64,000 bases of DNA. It comes from Clostridia bacterium. Its GTDB lineage: Bacteria; Bacillota; Clostridia; Oscillospirales; CAG-272. The position numbers and the translations under genes were made by a program. The notes under the pieces were generated by a model. That model had not been told where the DNA came from. It saw nothing but the letters and a program-made list of their open reading frames with translations, and searched no databases. The stretch covers positions 26,879-90,878 of the forward strand of contig JAFXHH010000001.1 of the NCBI GenBank assembly GCA_017536475.1, in the 5' to 3' direction. This document shows positions 26,399 to 34,854 of this stretch, piece after piece; position 1 is the first letter of the stretch; every line of letters begins with the position of its first letter.

Positions 26399-27265
26399 AT
26401 GTCAGAGAAAGTTCTTATTATAAGCGACAGCACGGCGGATCTCAGCAATGAGCTTATAGAAAAATATGGAATTAAGATCATTCCCTTGAATGTTACCGTA
26501 GGCGAAAAGGAATATACCGACGGAGTTGATATCAACCCCGATATGATATACGAAAATTACGAAAAGACGGGTCAACTCCCCAAGACTGCGGCAATAAATA
26601 TCGCAACGTTCACGGATATTTTTGAAAAATATACGGGTGAAGGCTATTCGATCGTCGTCTTCACAATAAGCGGAGAAATGTCCGCAACTCAGAGCAACGC
26701 GCGCATCGCCGCAAGCGATTTTGAGAACGTGCACGTGGTCGATACGAGAAATCTTTCAACGGGCGGCGGACTTTTGGTTCTTACTGCGGCAGAGCTTGCC
26801 GAGCAGGGAAAGAGCGCCAAGGAGATAGCCGACGAATGTACTCGTCTTGCAAGCTACGTTGACGCATCGTTCGTTATCGACAGTCTTGAATTTTTGCACA
26901 AGGGCGGCAGATGCTCGGCTCTTGCGGCTCTTGGAGCAAATCTGCTCCAGCTCAAGCCCTGCATTACCGTTAAGGACGGCAAAATGGGAGTAAATAAAAA
27001 GTACCGCGGCAAGTTTGCGGCCGTTCTCCCCACGTATATTGCTGACCGTATGGGCGACGCAAGCGATATCAATATTGACAAGGTGTTCGTCACTCACGCA
27101 GGTTGTGATCCCCAGATCATCGACCTCTGTGTCAACAAGGTCAAGGAGATCGCGTCCGAAGCTAACGTTATGATCACCCGCGCGGGCTGTACCGTTTCCT
27201 CCCACTGCGGAAGAAACACTCTCGGAGTGCTCTTTATAAAGAAAACCCCCGTTTCTGCTGAATAA
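26399..27265 (+). CDS. DegV-family fatty-acid-binding protein
   Basis: A 288-residue cytosolic protein. ISDSTADLSNEL at the start, TSGEMSATQSNAR-like text around residue 90 (here ISGEMSATQSNAR) and the middle FVIDSLEFLHKGGRCSALAAL are family hallmarks. DegV proteins bind long-chain fatty acids and, as FakB subunits, present them to a fatty acid kinase. No FakA gene is nearby. The ATG at 26399 follows GAAGAAGGG; ten upstream codons are in frame but have no such site. Confidence 0.92.
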   Translation: MSEKVLIISDSTADLSNELIEKYGIKIIPLNVTVGEKEYTDGVDINPDMIYENYEKTGQLPKTAAINIATFTDIFEKYTGEGYSIVVFTISGEMSATQSNARIAASDFENVHVVDTRNLSTGGGLLVLTAAELAEQGKSAKEIADECTRLASYVDASFVIDSLEFLHKGGRCSALAALGANLLQLKPCITVKDGKMGVNKKYRGKFAAVLPTYIADRMGDASDINIDKVFVTHAGCDPQIIDLCVNKVKEIASEANVMITRAGCTVSSHCGRNTLGVLFIKKTPVSAE

Positions 27266-27320
27266 AGCCAAATCACAAGCCTCTTCTTGCGTTCCCCAAT
27301 AAATTATTATGGAGAATTAT

Positions 27321-29282
27321 ATGAAAAAGACTGCGTATTCTGTCGAACAGCTAAAGCTTCTCAATGTTTTGTCTCGTGAATATCCCTCTATACGGTCTGT
27401 GAGTTCGTCCATCATAAATCTCAATGCCACGGCAAATCTGCCCAAAGGCACGGAGCATTTTATGAGTGACCTTCACGGAGAGGCAGAGGCATTTAATCAT
27501 ATAATGAATAATTGCTCGGGAGTCATCAGAGAAAAGGTGGACGGCTTGTTCTATCGCTCGATGTCCGAGAATGAAAGACGAGAGCTTTGTACACTCATAT
27601 ATTATCCGACCGAAAAGATAAGCGAGCTTCACGAAGCGGGAAAGGATACTGACGATTGGTACAGTCTGACGTTATATCGCTTGGTTGACCTTGCTCGCTC
27701 GGTAGCGTCGAAATATACTCGCGCGAAGGTGCGTGATGCACTGCCCGAGGAGTTTCAGTACGTCATAGATGAGCTCTTGCATACCAGCGGCGAGGAGCAT
27801 AATAAGCAGGAATATTACAGGCATATTATGTCGACGATTATCGATATCGGACAAGGTGAGGCGTTCGTTGAGGCGCTTTGCGGACTCATCAAGCGAATGG
27901 CTGTGGATTGTCTTCACGTTGTCGGAGATATATACGACAGAGGCCCTCGCGCAGATGAGATACTCGATATGCTGATGGAACACCATAATATCGATATCCA
28001 ATGGGGAAACCACGACATCGTATGGATGGGGGCTGCGGCAGGAAGCCCCGCTTGTATCGCTACGGTGCTAAACTCCGCGATACAGTATAATACCCTGTCA
28101 TTGATAGAAAACACGTACGGTATCAGTCTGCGTGATCTTATAGGATACGCGCAGGAGACTTATAAGAACTGTACGTGGTTTATGCCGAGAAATCCCGACG
28201 ACAAGTACTATATTAAGAATAGTATGGATAATTTGTCGAAGGCACACAAGGCTATCGCTATAATTCTGTTCAAGCTTGAGGGACAGTTGATAATGAGACA
28301 TCCCGAATACGAGATGAACGATAGACTTCTGCTTGATAAGATCGACCACGAAAAGCATACGGTAAATATAGACGGAGTAGATTACCCCCTGAACGATTAC
28401 CATTTCCCGACTATAGATCCTTGTGATCCGTATGCGCTCTCTCCCGAAGAAGAGAGTCTGATGGCGTCACTCGTAAATTCATTCAAGCATAGCAAAGCAC
28501 TCAATAAGCATATCGAATTTATGTACCGCGTGGGCGGAATCTACAAAATACATAACAATAATCTTCTTTATCACGGCTGTATTCCTATGACCGAGGACGG
28601 TCAGCTTGAGAAGATCTCGATCTTTGGAAAAGAAGATATGTCGGGCAAGACGTATATGGATGCTTGCGACCGTATGGCGCGCAAGGCATATTATAACGGC
28701 GATGAAAGATCTCTTGATTTTATGTACTATTTGTGGTGCGGAAGAAAGAGCCCCTTGTTTGGCAAAGAGAAGATAACTACATTCGAGCGCTATTTTGTGT
28801 CCGACGAGCATGTGTGGAAAGAAAAGCGCAATCCCTATTATAGTTACATAGATAATTTTGATGCGGTCTGCAGGATACTCGACGAATTCGGACTCGACAG
28901 AAACGAGTCGCATTTGATAAACGGTCACATTCCCGTTAGAAGTGGTGAAAATCCCATAAAGGCAAACGGAAGGTATATCCTTATAGACGGTGGCTTCTGC
29001 AAAGCGTACCATAAGACCACGGGAATTGCGGGCTATACGCTCATATATTCGTCCAGAGGGCTCAGACTCGTGTCTCACGGTCAGTTTGACGGCAAGACGA
29101 AGGCTCTTAAGGAAAATAAGGATATAATTGCCGCGCAGGACGTAGTTTTCGAGATGATGAAGGTGAGAAAGCTCGTAAGAGATACCGACGAGGGCAAAAA
29201 GATACTTAGTCGAATGGACGATATGAAAATGCTCTTGAATGCATATCTTGAGGGCGCGGTTCAACAACGCGGAAGAAACTGA
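27321..29282 (+). CDS. fbp: Fructose-1,6-bisphosphatase, class 3
   Basis: A 653-residue gluconeogenic phosphatase of the large Firmicutes-type class 3, unrelated to the common class 1 enzyme. The metallophosphoesterase motifs are DLHGEAEAFNHI, VGDIYDRGPRADEI and WGNHDIVWMG, with a late NGHIPVR. The length matches the family (about 640-670). The ATG at 27321 follows GGAGAA six bases upstream; an in-frame ATG at 27309 overlaps that site and is rejected. Confidence 0.95.
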   Translation: MKKTAYSVEQLKLLNVLSREYPSIRSVSSSIINLNATANLPKGTEHFMSDLHGEAEAFNHIMNNCSGVIREKVDGLFYRSMSENERRELCTLIYYPTEKISELHEAGKDTDDWYSLTLYRLVDLARSVASKYTRAKVRDALPEEFQYVIDELLHTSGEEHNKQEYYRHIMSTIIDIGQGEAFVEALCGLIKRMAVDCLHVVGDIYDRGPRADEILDMLMEHHNIDIQWGNHDIVWMGAAAGSPACIATVLNSAIQYNTLSLIENTYGISLRDLIGYAQETYKNCTWFMPRNPDDKYYIKNSMDNLSKAHKAIAIILFKLEGQLIMRHPEYEMNDRLLLDKIDHEKHTVNIDGVDYPLNDYHFPTIDPCDPYALSPEEESLMASLVNSFKHSKALNKHIEFMYRVGGIYKIHNNNLLYHGCIPMTEDGQLEKISIFGKEDMSGKTYMDACDRMARKAYYNGDERSLDFMYYLWCGRKSPLFGKEKITTFERYFVSDEHVWKEKRNPYYSYIDNFDAVCRILDEFGLDRNESHLINGHIPVRSGENPIKANGRYILIDGGFCKAYHKTTGIAGYTLIYSSRGLRLVSHGQFDGKTKALKENKDIIAAQDVVFEMMKVRKLVRDTDEGKKILSRMDDMKMLLNAYLEGAVQQRGRN

Positions 29283-29289
29283 AAACGAT

Positions 29290-29319
29290 AAAAAAGCACT
29301 TGCTCGCAAGTGCTTTTTT
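29290..29319 (+). terminator. Terminator of fbp
   Basis: The GCACTTGC/GCAAGTGC stem has a two-base loop, with six A before and six T after. It lies eight bases past the stop codon and could work on either strand. Confidence 0.9.
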
Positions 29320-29369
29320 GTTGCTCCGAAAAGTATTTTCAATGCCGATTTTTCCAAATCTTATTGATT

Positions 29370-29397
29370 TTGACCAAATAATGTGATATCATATTAT
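29370..29397 (+). promoter_or_regulatory. Promoter of the glycosidase pair
   Basis: TTGACC (29370-29375), 16 bases, then TATTAT (29392-29397). The predicted start near 29404 puts the whole repeated leader inside the mRNA. Confidence 0.6.
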
Positions 29398-29423
29398 AAA
29401 GTCAAGGCTACAAAAGGAGTCAA

Positions 29424-29543
29424 GCGTGAAAGTTACTTCTATTTTTACATTGAAGTATGCTTTTTCACGCGCGAATTTTGCCTTTGTGGCAAAATTCATC
29501 GATTACTATTTGTGCCGCCGTTGGCGGCGGAATGGAGATTAAA
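29424..29543 (+). promoter_or_regulatory. Repeated structured leader, copy 1
   Basis: One of three related leaders (others at 36386 and 60346). Outer stem P1: 29424-29431 with 29463-29470 (8 bp). P2: 29473-29482 with 29488-29497 (10 bp, five-base loop). P3: 29515-29520 with 29525-29530 (CCGCCG/CGGCGG, four-base loop), ending just before the GGAG of the main gene. An upstream ORF runs through it. This could be a cis-acting RNA, a translated attenuator or a mobile repeat; no known RNA family is recognised. Confidence 0.75.
29426..29542 (+). CDS. Upstream ORF in leader copy 1
   Basis: A 38-codon frame from a GTG preceded by AAAGGAG six bases upstream. The peptide contains YAFSRANFAF and AKFIDYYLC and ends RRNGD. 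Its stop (29540-29542) lies one base before the ATG of the glycosidase, a layout for coupled translation. The leader at 36386 encodes a related peptide in the same frame. Whether the peptide itself matters is unknown. Confidence 0.45.
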   Translation: MKVTSIFTLKYAFSRANFAFVAKFIDYYLCRRWRRNGD

Positions 29544-31415
29544 ATGAAAAATCCAACTTGGCAAAGACCGAAAACCACAAAAGCATATCTGCATAGACCG
29601 CTATCCGAGAGAATAGCTCTGCTTTGTCCCGATTTCAAGATACTCGATCTTCCGCTTCAGGACAACGGTATTCACGTAGGTCAGCTTGGCGTTGGCTTGC
29701 TCGTTCTGCACGGCGACGAGATGGTCGGATTTGATCTCGACGAAACCAAGTATCGCCCCGTCGAGTGCGGTCTGCCGATATACGAGGTCATAAATCGCGG
29801 CGAGTGCTTGACCAAGGTCGAGGCATTCGCAGGCAGTGAGCGAAATCCTACAATATATTTCAAGGTAACGCTTGTCAATGATACGATGGAAACTGTGCAG
29901 AGCAGTATTGGACTTATGGCGCGCTCGGGTCAGGAAAAATATATGGTCAATCAGCATCAGGAGGGATATTGCCCCTACCGCCCCAACGAAAAGAATTGGT
30001 ATATGCTGAAGCGGACGTGGAACAAGATATCAGACAACCTTGCGGCAAGCGATATGGGATATCTTTGTGTCAAGTGCGACGCCGAGTGGGTGGATCACTC
30101 GAAAAACGGCCATAGCTTTGCTGCCGCAGACTATTTCCGAGTTGATTATAGCCTTGAGGCAGGCGAGAGTATGTCGTTCACGGGCGCTCTGCGCGCAAAA
30201 GAGGAGATATCCGATTTCGATTACGATATAAAACGTGCCGAGGCGGTCGAATTTTGGTGTCAGACGGCCGAAAAGATAACCAATCTCCCGAATACCGACG
30301 ACGAAAGATATCTCGGCGTATACAAGCATTGTGCCGTTCAGTGTATGCAGATGATCTCGCGCTACGAGGGTCAGGAGACTATCACGGTACGTCAGGGAGA
30401 CATCGCACGCTTCGTTTGGCCCTACGAGGGCGCGCAGGTGCTTGTAAATCTCGAGCGCGCGGGCATAACCGAATACAGCGCTGACGCTTACCGTGGATAT
30501 TTTGACCGTTGGCTCGTCAAGGACGGCGAGGATAAGGGCAAGATCGGAAGTACTGCGGGCTGGGATAACTTTACAGGCTCGGTAATATGGGGACTCTCGG
30601 AGCACCTCAAAAACGTAAACAGCAGAGAAGAATTTGAAGAATTTTTGCCGTATCTTGTGGATATGCGCGATTGGATAGAAAGAAAGAGAATGTCGCCGAG
30701 AGAGAACGGCTACGAGCGTCTATTCCCCGCGGGAGTAGGTAGCGACTGGGCGGAAAGAGGACAGTTCTGGACGTTCACCGATAGCCATAACTGTATGGCG
30801 TTGCGCTCGATGTGCGAGGCGCTTAAGATGTACGGCTCGGATGAATACAAGCCTACCAAGGAAATGTACGACGATTACTGCAAGACTATCTGTGACATTC
30901 GCGACGAGCTCTTCAGCGGTCACGAAAACGACGAAATATATATCCTTCCTCACATGCTTGGAATACCCTTTGAGGACAGCGAAAACTACAGCTATTATAC
31001 CGACGGTGCACCGTATTTGCTCTACACGGGCTTTATCGAACCGGGAAGCGAGATCCAAAAGAAAATGGAGGCATTCTTCATCAAGCGCGGTCAGTTTGAA
31101 AAGGGACTCACGGGCAGAATGACGAGCTGTGCAAGTATGTGGGACGAAGCCTACTTCGGCGGCTACGGTGACGTGTGGTACACCATGCAGAGTGAGACCT
31201 ATTGGATAAAGGCTTGGGTCGCATGCGGCGAATACGAAAAAGCCAGGGAATCACTTGACGCGATGCTCTATTACGGAATGACCGAGGAGCACATCGTTGC
31301 AGAGCGTTATTGCTCGATAAACCCTTGGTATAACCCTTGGCAGCCCAACGGAAGCGGCTCGTCACGAGTGATCGAGATGATGCTTACGTTTTTCGGCAAA
31401 AAAGCTGAATTTTAG
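29544..31415 (+). CDS. Six-hairpin glycosidase-like protein
   Basis: A 623-residue protein without a signal peptide. The first 240 residues look like a beta-sandwich; the rest has the aromatic, helix-rich pattern of an alpha/alpha six-barrel, with FVWPYEGAQVLVNLERAG, SDWAERGQFWTFTDSHN and a late INPWYNPWQPNG. Such folds occur in GH63, GH78, GH94 and GH127-type enzymes; I cannot assign the family. It lies ten bases before a GH106-like gene, so a role on rhamnose-containing glycosides is plausible. The ATG at 29544 follows GGAG; the open frame continues upstream only through the repeated leader. Confidence 0.7.
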   Translation: MKNPTWQRPKTTKAYLHRPLSERIALLCPDFKILDLPLQDNGIHVGQLGVGLLVLHGDEMVGFDLDETKYRPVECGLPIYEVINRGECLTKVEAFAGSERNPTIYFKVTLVNDTMETVQSSIGLMARSGQEKYMVNQHQEGYCPYRPNEKNWYMLKRTWNKISDNLAASDMGYLCVKCDAEWVDHSKNGHSFAAADYFRVDYSLEAGESMSFTGALRAKEEISDFDYDIKRAEAVEFWCQTAEKITNLPNTDDERYLGVYKHCAVQCMQMISRYEGQETITVRQGDIARFVWPYEGAQVLVNLERAGITEYSADAYRGYFDRWLVKDGEDKGKIGSTAGWDNFTGSVIWGLSEHLKNVNSREEFEEFLPYLVDMRDWIERKRMSPRENGYERLFPAGVGSDWAERGQFWTFTDSHNCMALRSMCEALKMYGSDEYKPTKEMYDDYCKTICDIRDELFSGHENDEIYILPHMLGIPFEDSENYSYYTDGAPYLLYTGFIEPGSEIQKKMEAFFIKRGQFEKGLTGRMTSCASMWDEAYFGGYGDVWYTMQSETYWIKAWVACGEYEKARESLDAMLYYGMTEEHIVAERYCSINPWYNPWQPNGSGSSRVIEMMLTFFGKKAEF

Positions 31416-31424
31416 GAGATTTTT

Positions 31425-34400
31425 ATGAAACCAAGCGATAAAATAAAGCAAGAATTTATCTCGCCGTCGGCAGAATACCGTGGCAAGCCGTTCTGGTCGT
31501 GGAATGGGGAATTGCGTGGCGAGGAGCTTGTCCGTCAGGCACATATTATGAAGGAAATGGGACTCGGCGGATACTTTATGCACTCGCGCGCGGGACTTAT
31601 AACCGAGTATCTCGGTGACGAATGGTTTGATCTGATAAATCAGGTCGCTGACGCCGCCGAGGCGGACGGAATGGAGGCTTGGCTCTACGACGAGGACAGA
31701 TGGCCGTCGGGCTCTGCGGGAGGAAAGGTCACCGTCGACCCGCAGTACCGTATGAAGTCGCTTTACGTCTACGAATCGGATATTGACAGAGTAGTGTGGG
31801 ACGAGCAATCGATATCTTTGTTCGTTGCCAAAATTGACGGAATAAATATCTGGACGTACGAAAAACTTGACAAGATCACCTCGACGGATAAAGCTACAAA
31901 GGCACTTACCGAAGCCGTTGAAAGACTGTCGGACACTTGCGCCGATCTGCCCGGAAAATGGCGAGCGCTCCGCTTTGCCATCGTGCCTGATCCGTGCAAC
32001 TCAAACTACAACGGAACGACCTACATAGATACGATGAGCCGCAAGGCGACCGACAAATTTATCGAAATGACCCACGAGGAGTATAAAAAGCGTTGCGGGG
32101 ACCGTCTCGGCAGAAGCATCAAGGGCATTTTTACCGACGAGCCGCATCGCGGCCACTGCCTTGACAATCGCAGGGAAGTCGACGGAGTCATTTCCTGCGC
32201 GATGTGCTGGACCGACGATATTTTCGAGGAATTCCGCCGCCGCTACGGATACGATCCCGAGCCGATGATACCCGAGCTTTTCTATCGCCCGAGGGCAGAG
32301 AAGGTTGCTCCGATAAAGCTAAATTATATCGACCTTGCCGATTCGCTTTTCCTTGAGCGCTTTGCCAAGCCGATCAACGATTGGTGTGAGAAGAACGGAA
32401 TTATATTCACGGGCCACGTGCTCCACGAGGACAGCCTTATGAATCAGACCGTTCCCGAGGGCTCGCTCATGCGCTTTTACGAATATATGGGATATCCGGG
32501 AATAGACTGTCTTTCCGAGCATAACCGCTGCTATTGGATAGTCAAGCAGTTATCGTCTGCGGCACGTCAGCTCGGCAAAAAATGGCTACTTTCGGAGCTT
32601 TACGGATGCACGGGCTGGCAGTTCAACTTCAAGTCGCACAAGGCAGTCGGAGATTGGCAGGCTTTGTTCGGAATAAATCTACGATGTCAGCATCTGTCGT
32701 GGTACACTATGGAGGGCGAATCCAAGAGAGATTACCCCGCGTCGATATTGCATCAGTCGCCGTGGTATAAGGATTATTCCAAGGTCGAGGACTATTTCGC
32801 ACGCTTTGGACTCGTTATGTCAGAGGGAGAAGCCGACTGTGACGTTTTGCTTCTCAATCCAATCGAGTCGCTCTGGTGTCAGGCGTATATGGGATGGTCG
32901 AATTGGATATACAACGTCTCACAGGACGTCGCACCGTATGAGCAGAGATATGAACGTATCTTCCATTTTCTTGCCGACAATCAGGTAGATTTTGACTACG
33001 GCGAGGAAGAAATGATGTCGCGTATGGCATCGGTAGAGCTTGCTGAGGACGGCAAGCCGATCTTAAGGGTCGGAAAAGCCCAGTATCGCGTAGTGATAGT
33101 GACGAATATGCTGACTATAAGACCCACCACCATTGCGTTGCTTAAAAGCTTTATGGAGCAGGGAGGAAAGGTCATATTTGCAGGCGACGTTCCCGCATAC
33201 GTCGATGCAGTAGCATCCGACGAGCCCGAAAAGCTTGCAAATTGTGTCGGCGCTATAAAAGTAGGCTTTGACGAACAAGAAATAGTTACGGCAGTGCGCG
33301 CAAACAGCCTCGCTTGCATCAATGTCACTAATGTAGACGGAAATACCGAAAGATCGGTCTTTGCCCAAGTGAGAAAAGGCTTTGGCGAGGACGGATATGC
33401 CGTTGTCGTTCTAAATACGGATAGAGAATCTCCAAAAGAAAAGCTGACGCTCGCGCTCTCCGTACCGAAGAACTATTACGTTGAAGAATGGGATCTTGAA
33501 ACGGGCGAGAGATTTGACGCGTCGATCGCTTCAAAGTATGACGGCGGAGAGATCAGCGTTTACTTTGATCTCGAGGCGGCAGGGACGAAATGCTTTGTTT
33601 TCACTCCTGAAAAGGAGGATCTTAAGGCGCTCAATGCTTGGGATACCGTGGCAGAGGCTACGATAACCGGAGACTTCGAATATATCGCTGACGAGCCGAA
33701 CGTCTGCGTGCTCGACTGGGTAAAATGGCGTTGGAAAGATGGAGAGTGGCATAGCGAGACCGAGGTCTTGCGTGCAGACCGCGAGATACGCTCGGATATC
33801 GGCATAGAATGGCGCGGGGGAGAGATGATCCAGCCTTGGTATGCCAAGCTAAACGACACGAAAAAATACGGTGAGCTTCAGCTTGAATACGAATTTTACG
33901 TTGACACATTGCCGGATGGAGAGATGTTTCTTGCAGGAGAGCGACCCGAATTCAATTTCTATAAGATCAACGGAGTCAGCCCCAAAAACGAGGATATAAA
34001 CGACTTTTGGATAGACGATTGCTTCAAGCGCATGGTGATTCCCGAGGGTACGTTGAAGATCGGTAAAAATACTGTAACGGTCGATGTGGCCTTTATGCGT
34101 ACTACTAACGTCGAGGCTTTGTATCTCGTCGGAGATTTCGGTGTGAAGACCGAGGGAAGAAAGAGAAGCCTTACCGTGTCGCCCAAGCTTATCGGATGTG
34201 AAAACTACGCAAGCTACGATATGCCGTTTTACACGGGGAGCATCACTTATCATCTTACCGCAGAGCACTATGCAGACGTTCTGGGCGCAGACGGCAATGA
34301 AGCTGACCGAATAGTCATTTCTCCCGAGCATTTTACGGGTAGCTGCGTCAAGGTGACGGCACTCGGCAAGACGACGGTTCTCGGTTGGGATCCGTACGAG

Positions 34401-34619
34401 GCAGACGTGACCGAAGCATATCGCACAGGCGCGCCTATCGACGTTACGGTGGTCGGCACGCGCCGAAATTTGTTCGGACCGTTGCATCAGTATCCCGCTA
34501 TCGTGGGGGCTTATGGTCCGGGCAACTTTGTGACCGACGGTGACGCTTGGACAGATGATTACAGCCTTATCGACAGCGGACTTACAGGCATTGTGTTTAA
34601 AGCACAGAGCAAAAAATAA
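31425..34619 (+). CDS. GH106-like alpha-L-rhamnosidase
   Basis: A 1064-residue cytosolic glycosidase. The N-terminus (PFWSWNGELRGEELVRQAHI, GGYFMHSRAGL, AWLYDEDRWPSGSAGGKV) is the typical opening of GH106 and related enzymes, and the length fits that multi-domain family. The middle has a glutamine-amidotransferase-like region (VVIVTNMLTIRPTTIALL) and the C-terminus is made of beta-sandwich segments. Known GH106 enzymes release L-rhamnose from plant glycosides and pectin. It is co-transcribed with the six-hairpin gene. The exact activity is inferred. Confidence 0.78.
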   Translation: MKPSDKIKQEFISPSAEYRGKPFWSWNGELRGEELVRQAHIMKEMGLGGYFMHSRAGLITEYLGDEWFDLINQVADAAEADGMEAWLYDEDRWPSGSAGGKVTVDPQYRMKSLYVYESDIDRVVWDEQSISLFVAKIDGINIWTYEKLDKITSTDKATKALTEAVERLSDTCADLPGKWRALRFAIVPDPCNSNYNGTTYIDTMSRKATDKFIEMTHEEYKKRCGDRLGRSIKGIFTDEPHRGHCLDNRREVDGVISCAMCWTDDIFEEFRRRYGYDPEPMIPELFYRPRAEKVAPIKLNYIDLADSLFLERFAKPINDWCEKNGIIFTGHVLHEDSLMNQTVPEGSLMRFYEYMGYPGIDCLSEHNRCYWIVKQLSSAARQLGKKWLLSELYGCTGWQFNFKSHKAVGDWQALFGINLRCQHLSWYTMEGESKRDYPASILHQSPWYKDYSKVEDYFARFGLVMSEGEADCDVLLLNPIESLWCQAYMGWSNWIYNVSQDVAPYEQRYERIFHFLADNQVDFDYGEEEMMSRMASVELAEDGKPILRVGKAQYRVVIVTNMLTIRPTTIALLKSFMEQGGKVIFAGDVPAYVDAVASDEPEKLANCVGAIKVGFDEQEIVTAVRANSLACINVTNVDGNTERSVFAQVRKGFGEDGYAVVVLNTDRESPKEKLTLALSVPKNYYVEEWDLETGERFDASIASKYDGGEISVYFDLEAAGTKCFVFTPEKEDLKALNAWDTVAEATITGDFEYIADEPNVCVLDWVKWRWKDGEWHSETEVLRADREIRSDIGIEWRGGEMIQPWYAKLNDTKKYGELQLEYEFYVDTLPDGEMFLAGERPEFNFYKINGVSPKNEDINDFWIDDCFKRMVIPEGTLKIGKNTVTVDVAFMRTTNVEALYLVGDFGVKTEGRKRSLTVSPKLIGCENYASYDMPFYTGSITYHLTAEHYADVLGADGNEADRIVISPEHFTGSCVKVTALGKTTVLGWDPYEADVTEAYRTGAPIDVTVVGTRRNLFGPLHQYPAIVGAYGPGNFVTDGDAWTDDYSLIDSGLTGIVFKAQSKK

Positions 34620-34636
34620 ATATGTTTTTATAATCA

Positions 34637-34662
34637 GGAGCAAGGACGTGTGTCCTTGCTCC
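34637..34662 (+). terminator. Terminator after the rhamnosidase gene
   Basis: An 11-bp perfect stem (GGAGCAAGGAC with its complement) and GTGT loop, with a run of seven T starting eight bases later. Confidence 0.75.
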
Positions 34663-34731
34663 ATTTCGCTTTTTTTGGAATAAAAATGTTCAATTTGTAT
34701 AAAAATCTTATAATTTGTTTGTATTTTTCTA

Positions 34732-34760
34732 TTGAATTTTTTGCTATTTAATGATATAAT
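34732..34760 (+). promoter_or_regulatory. Promoter of malQ
   Basis: TTGAAT (34732-34737), 17 bases, then a perfect TATAAT (34755-34760). The leader before malQ is about 90 bases; no further structure was noticed in it. Confidence 0.75.
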
Positions 34761-34854
34761 CATTAATGGACGTATAAAGTGAGTCTTTTCGGCTATATGA
34801 TACGACTAAAAAATAACGCAAAATTCAAACGACGTTTTAGGAGGATCGTTTTTT

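Noticed and set aside
29457..29543. N-terminal extension of the six-hairpin glycosidase (29 codons, starting MLFHARILP)
   Set aside because: It falls in the repeated leader, and a similar extension appears before glpK only because the leader is repeated. The usual N-terminus begins at 29544 after GGAG.
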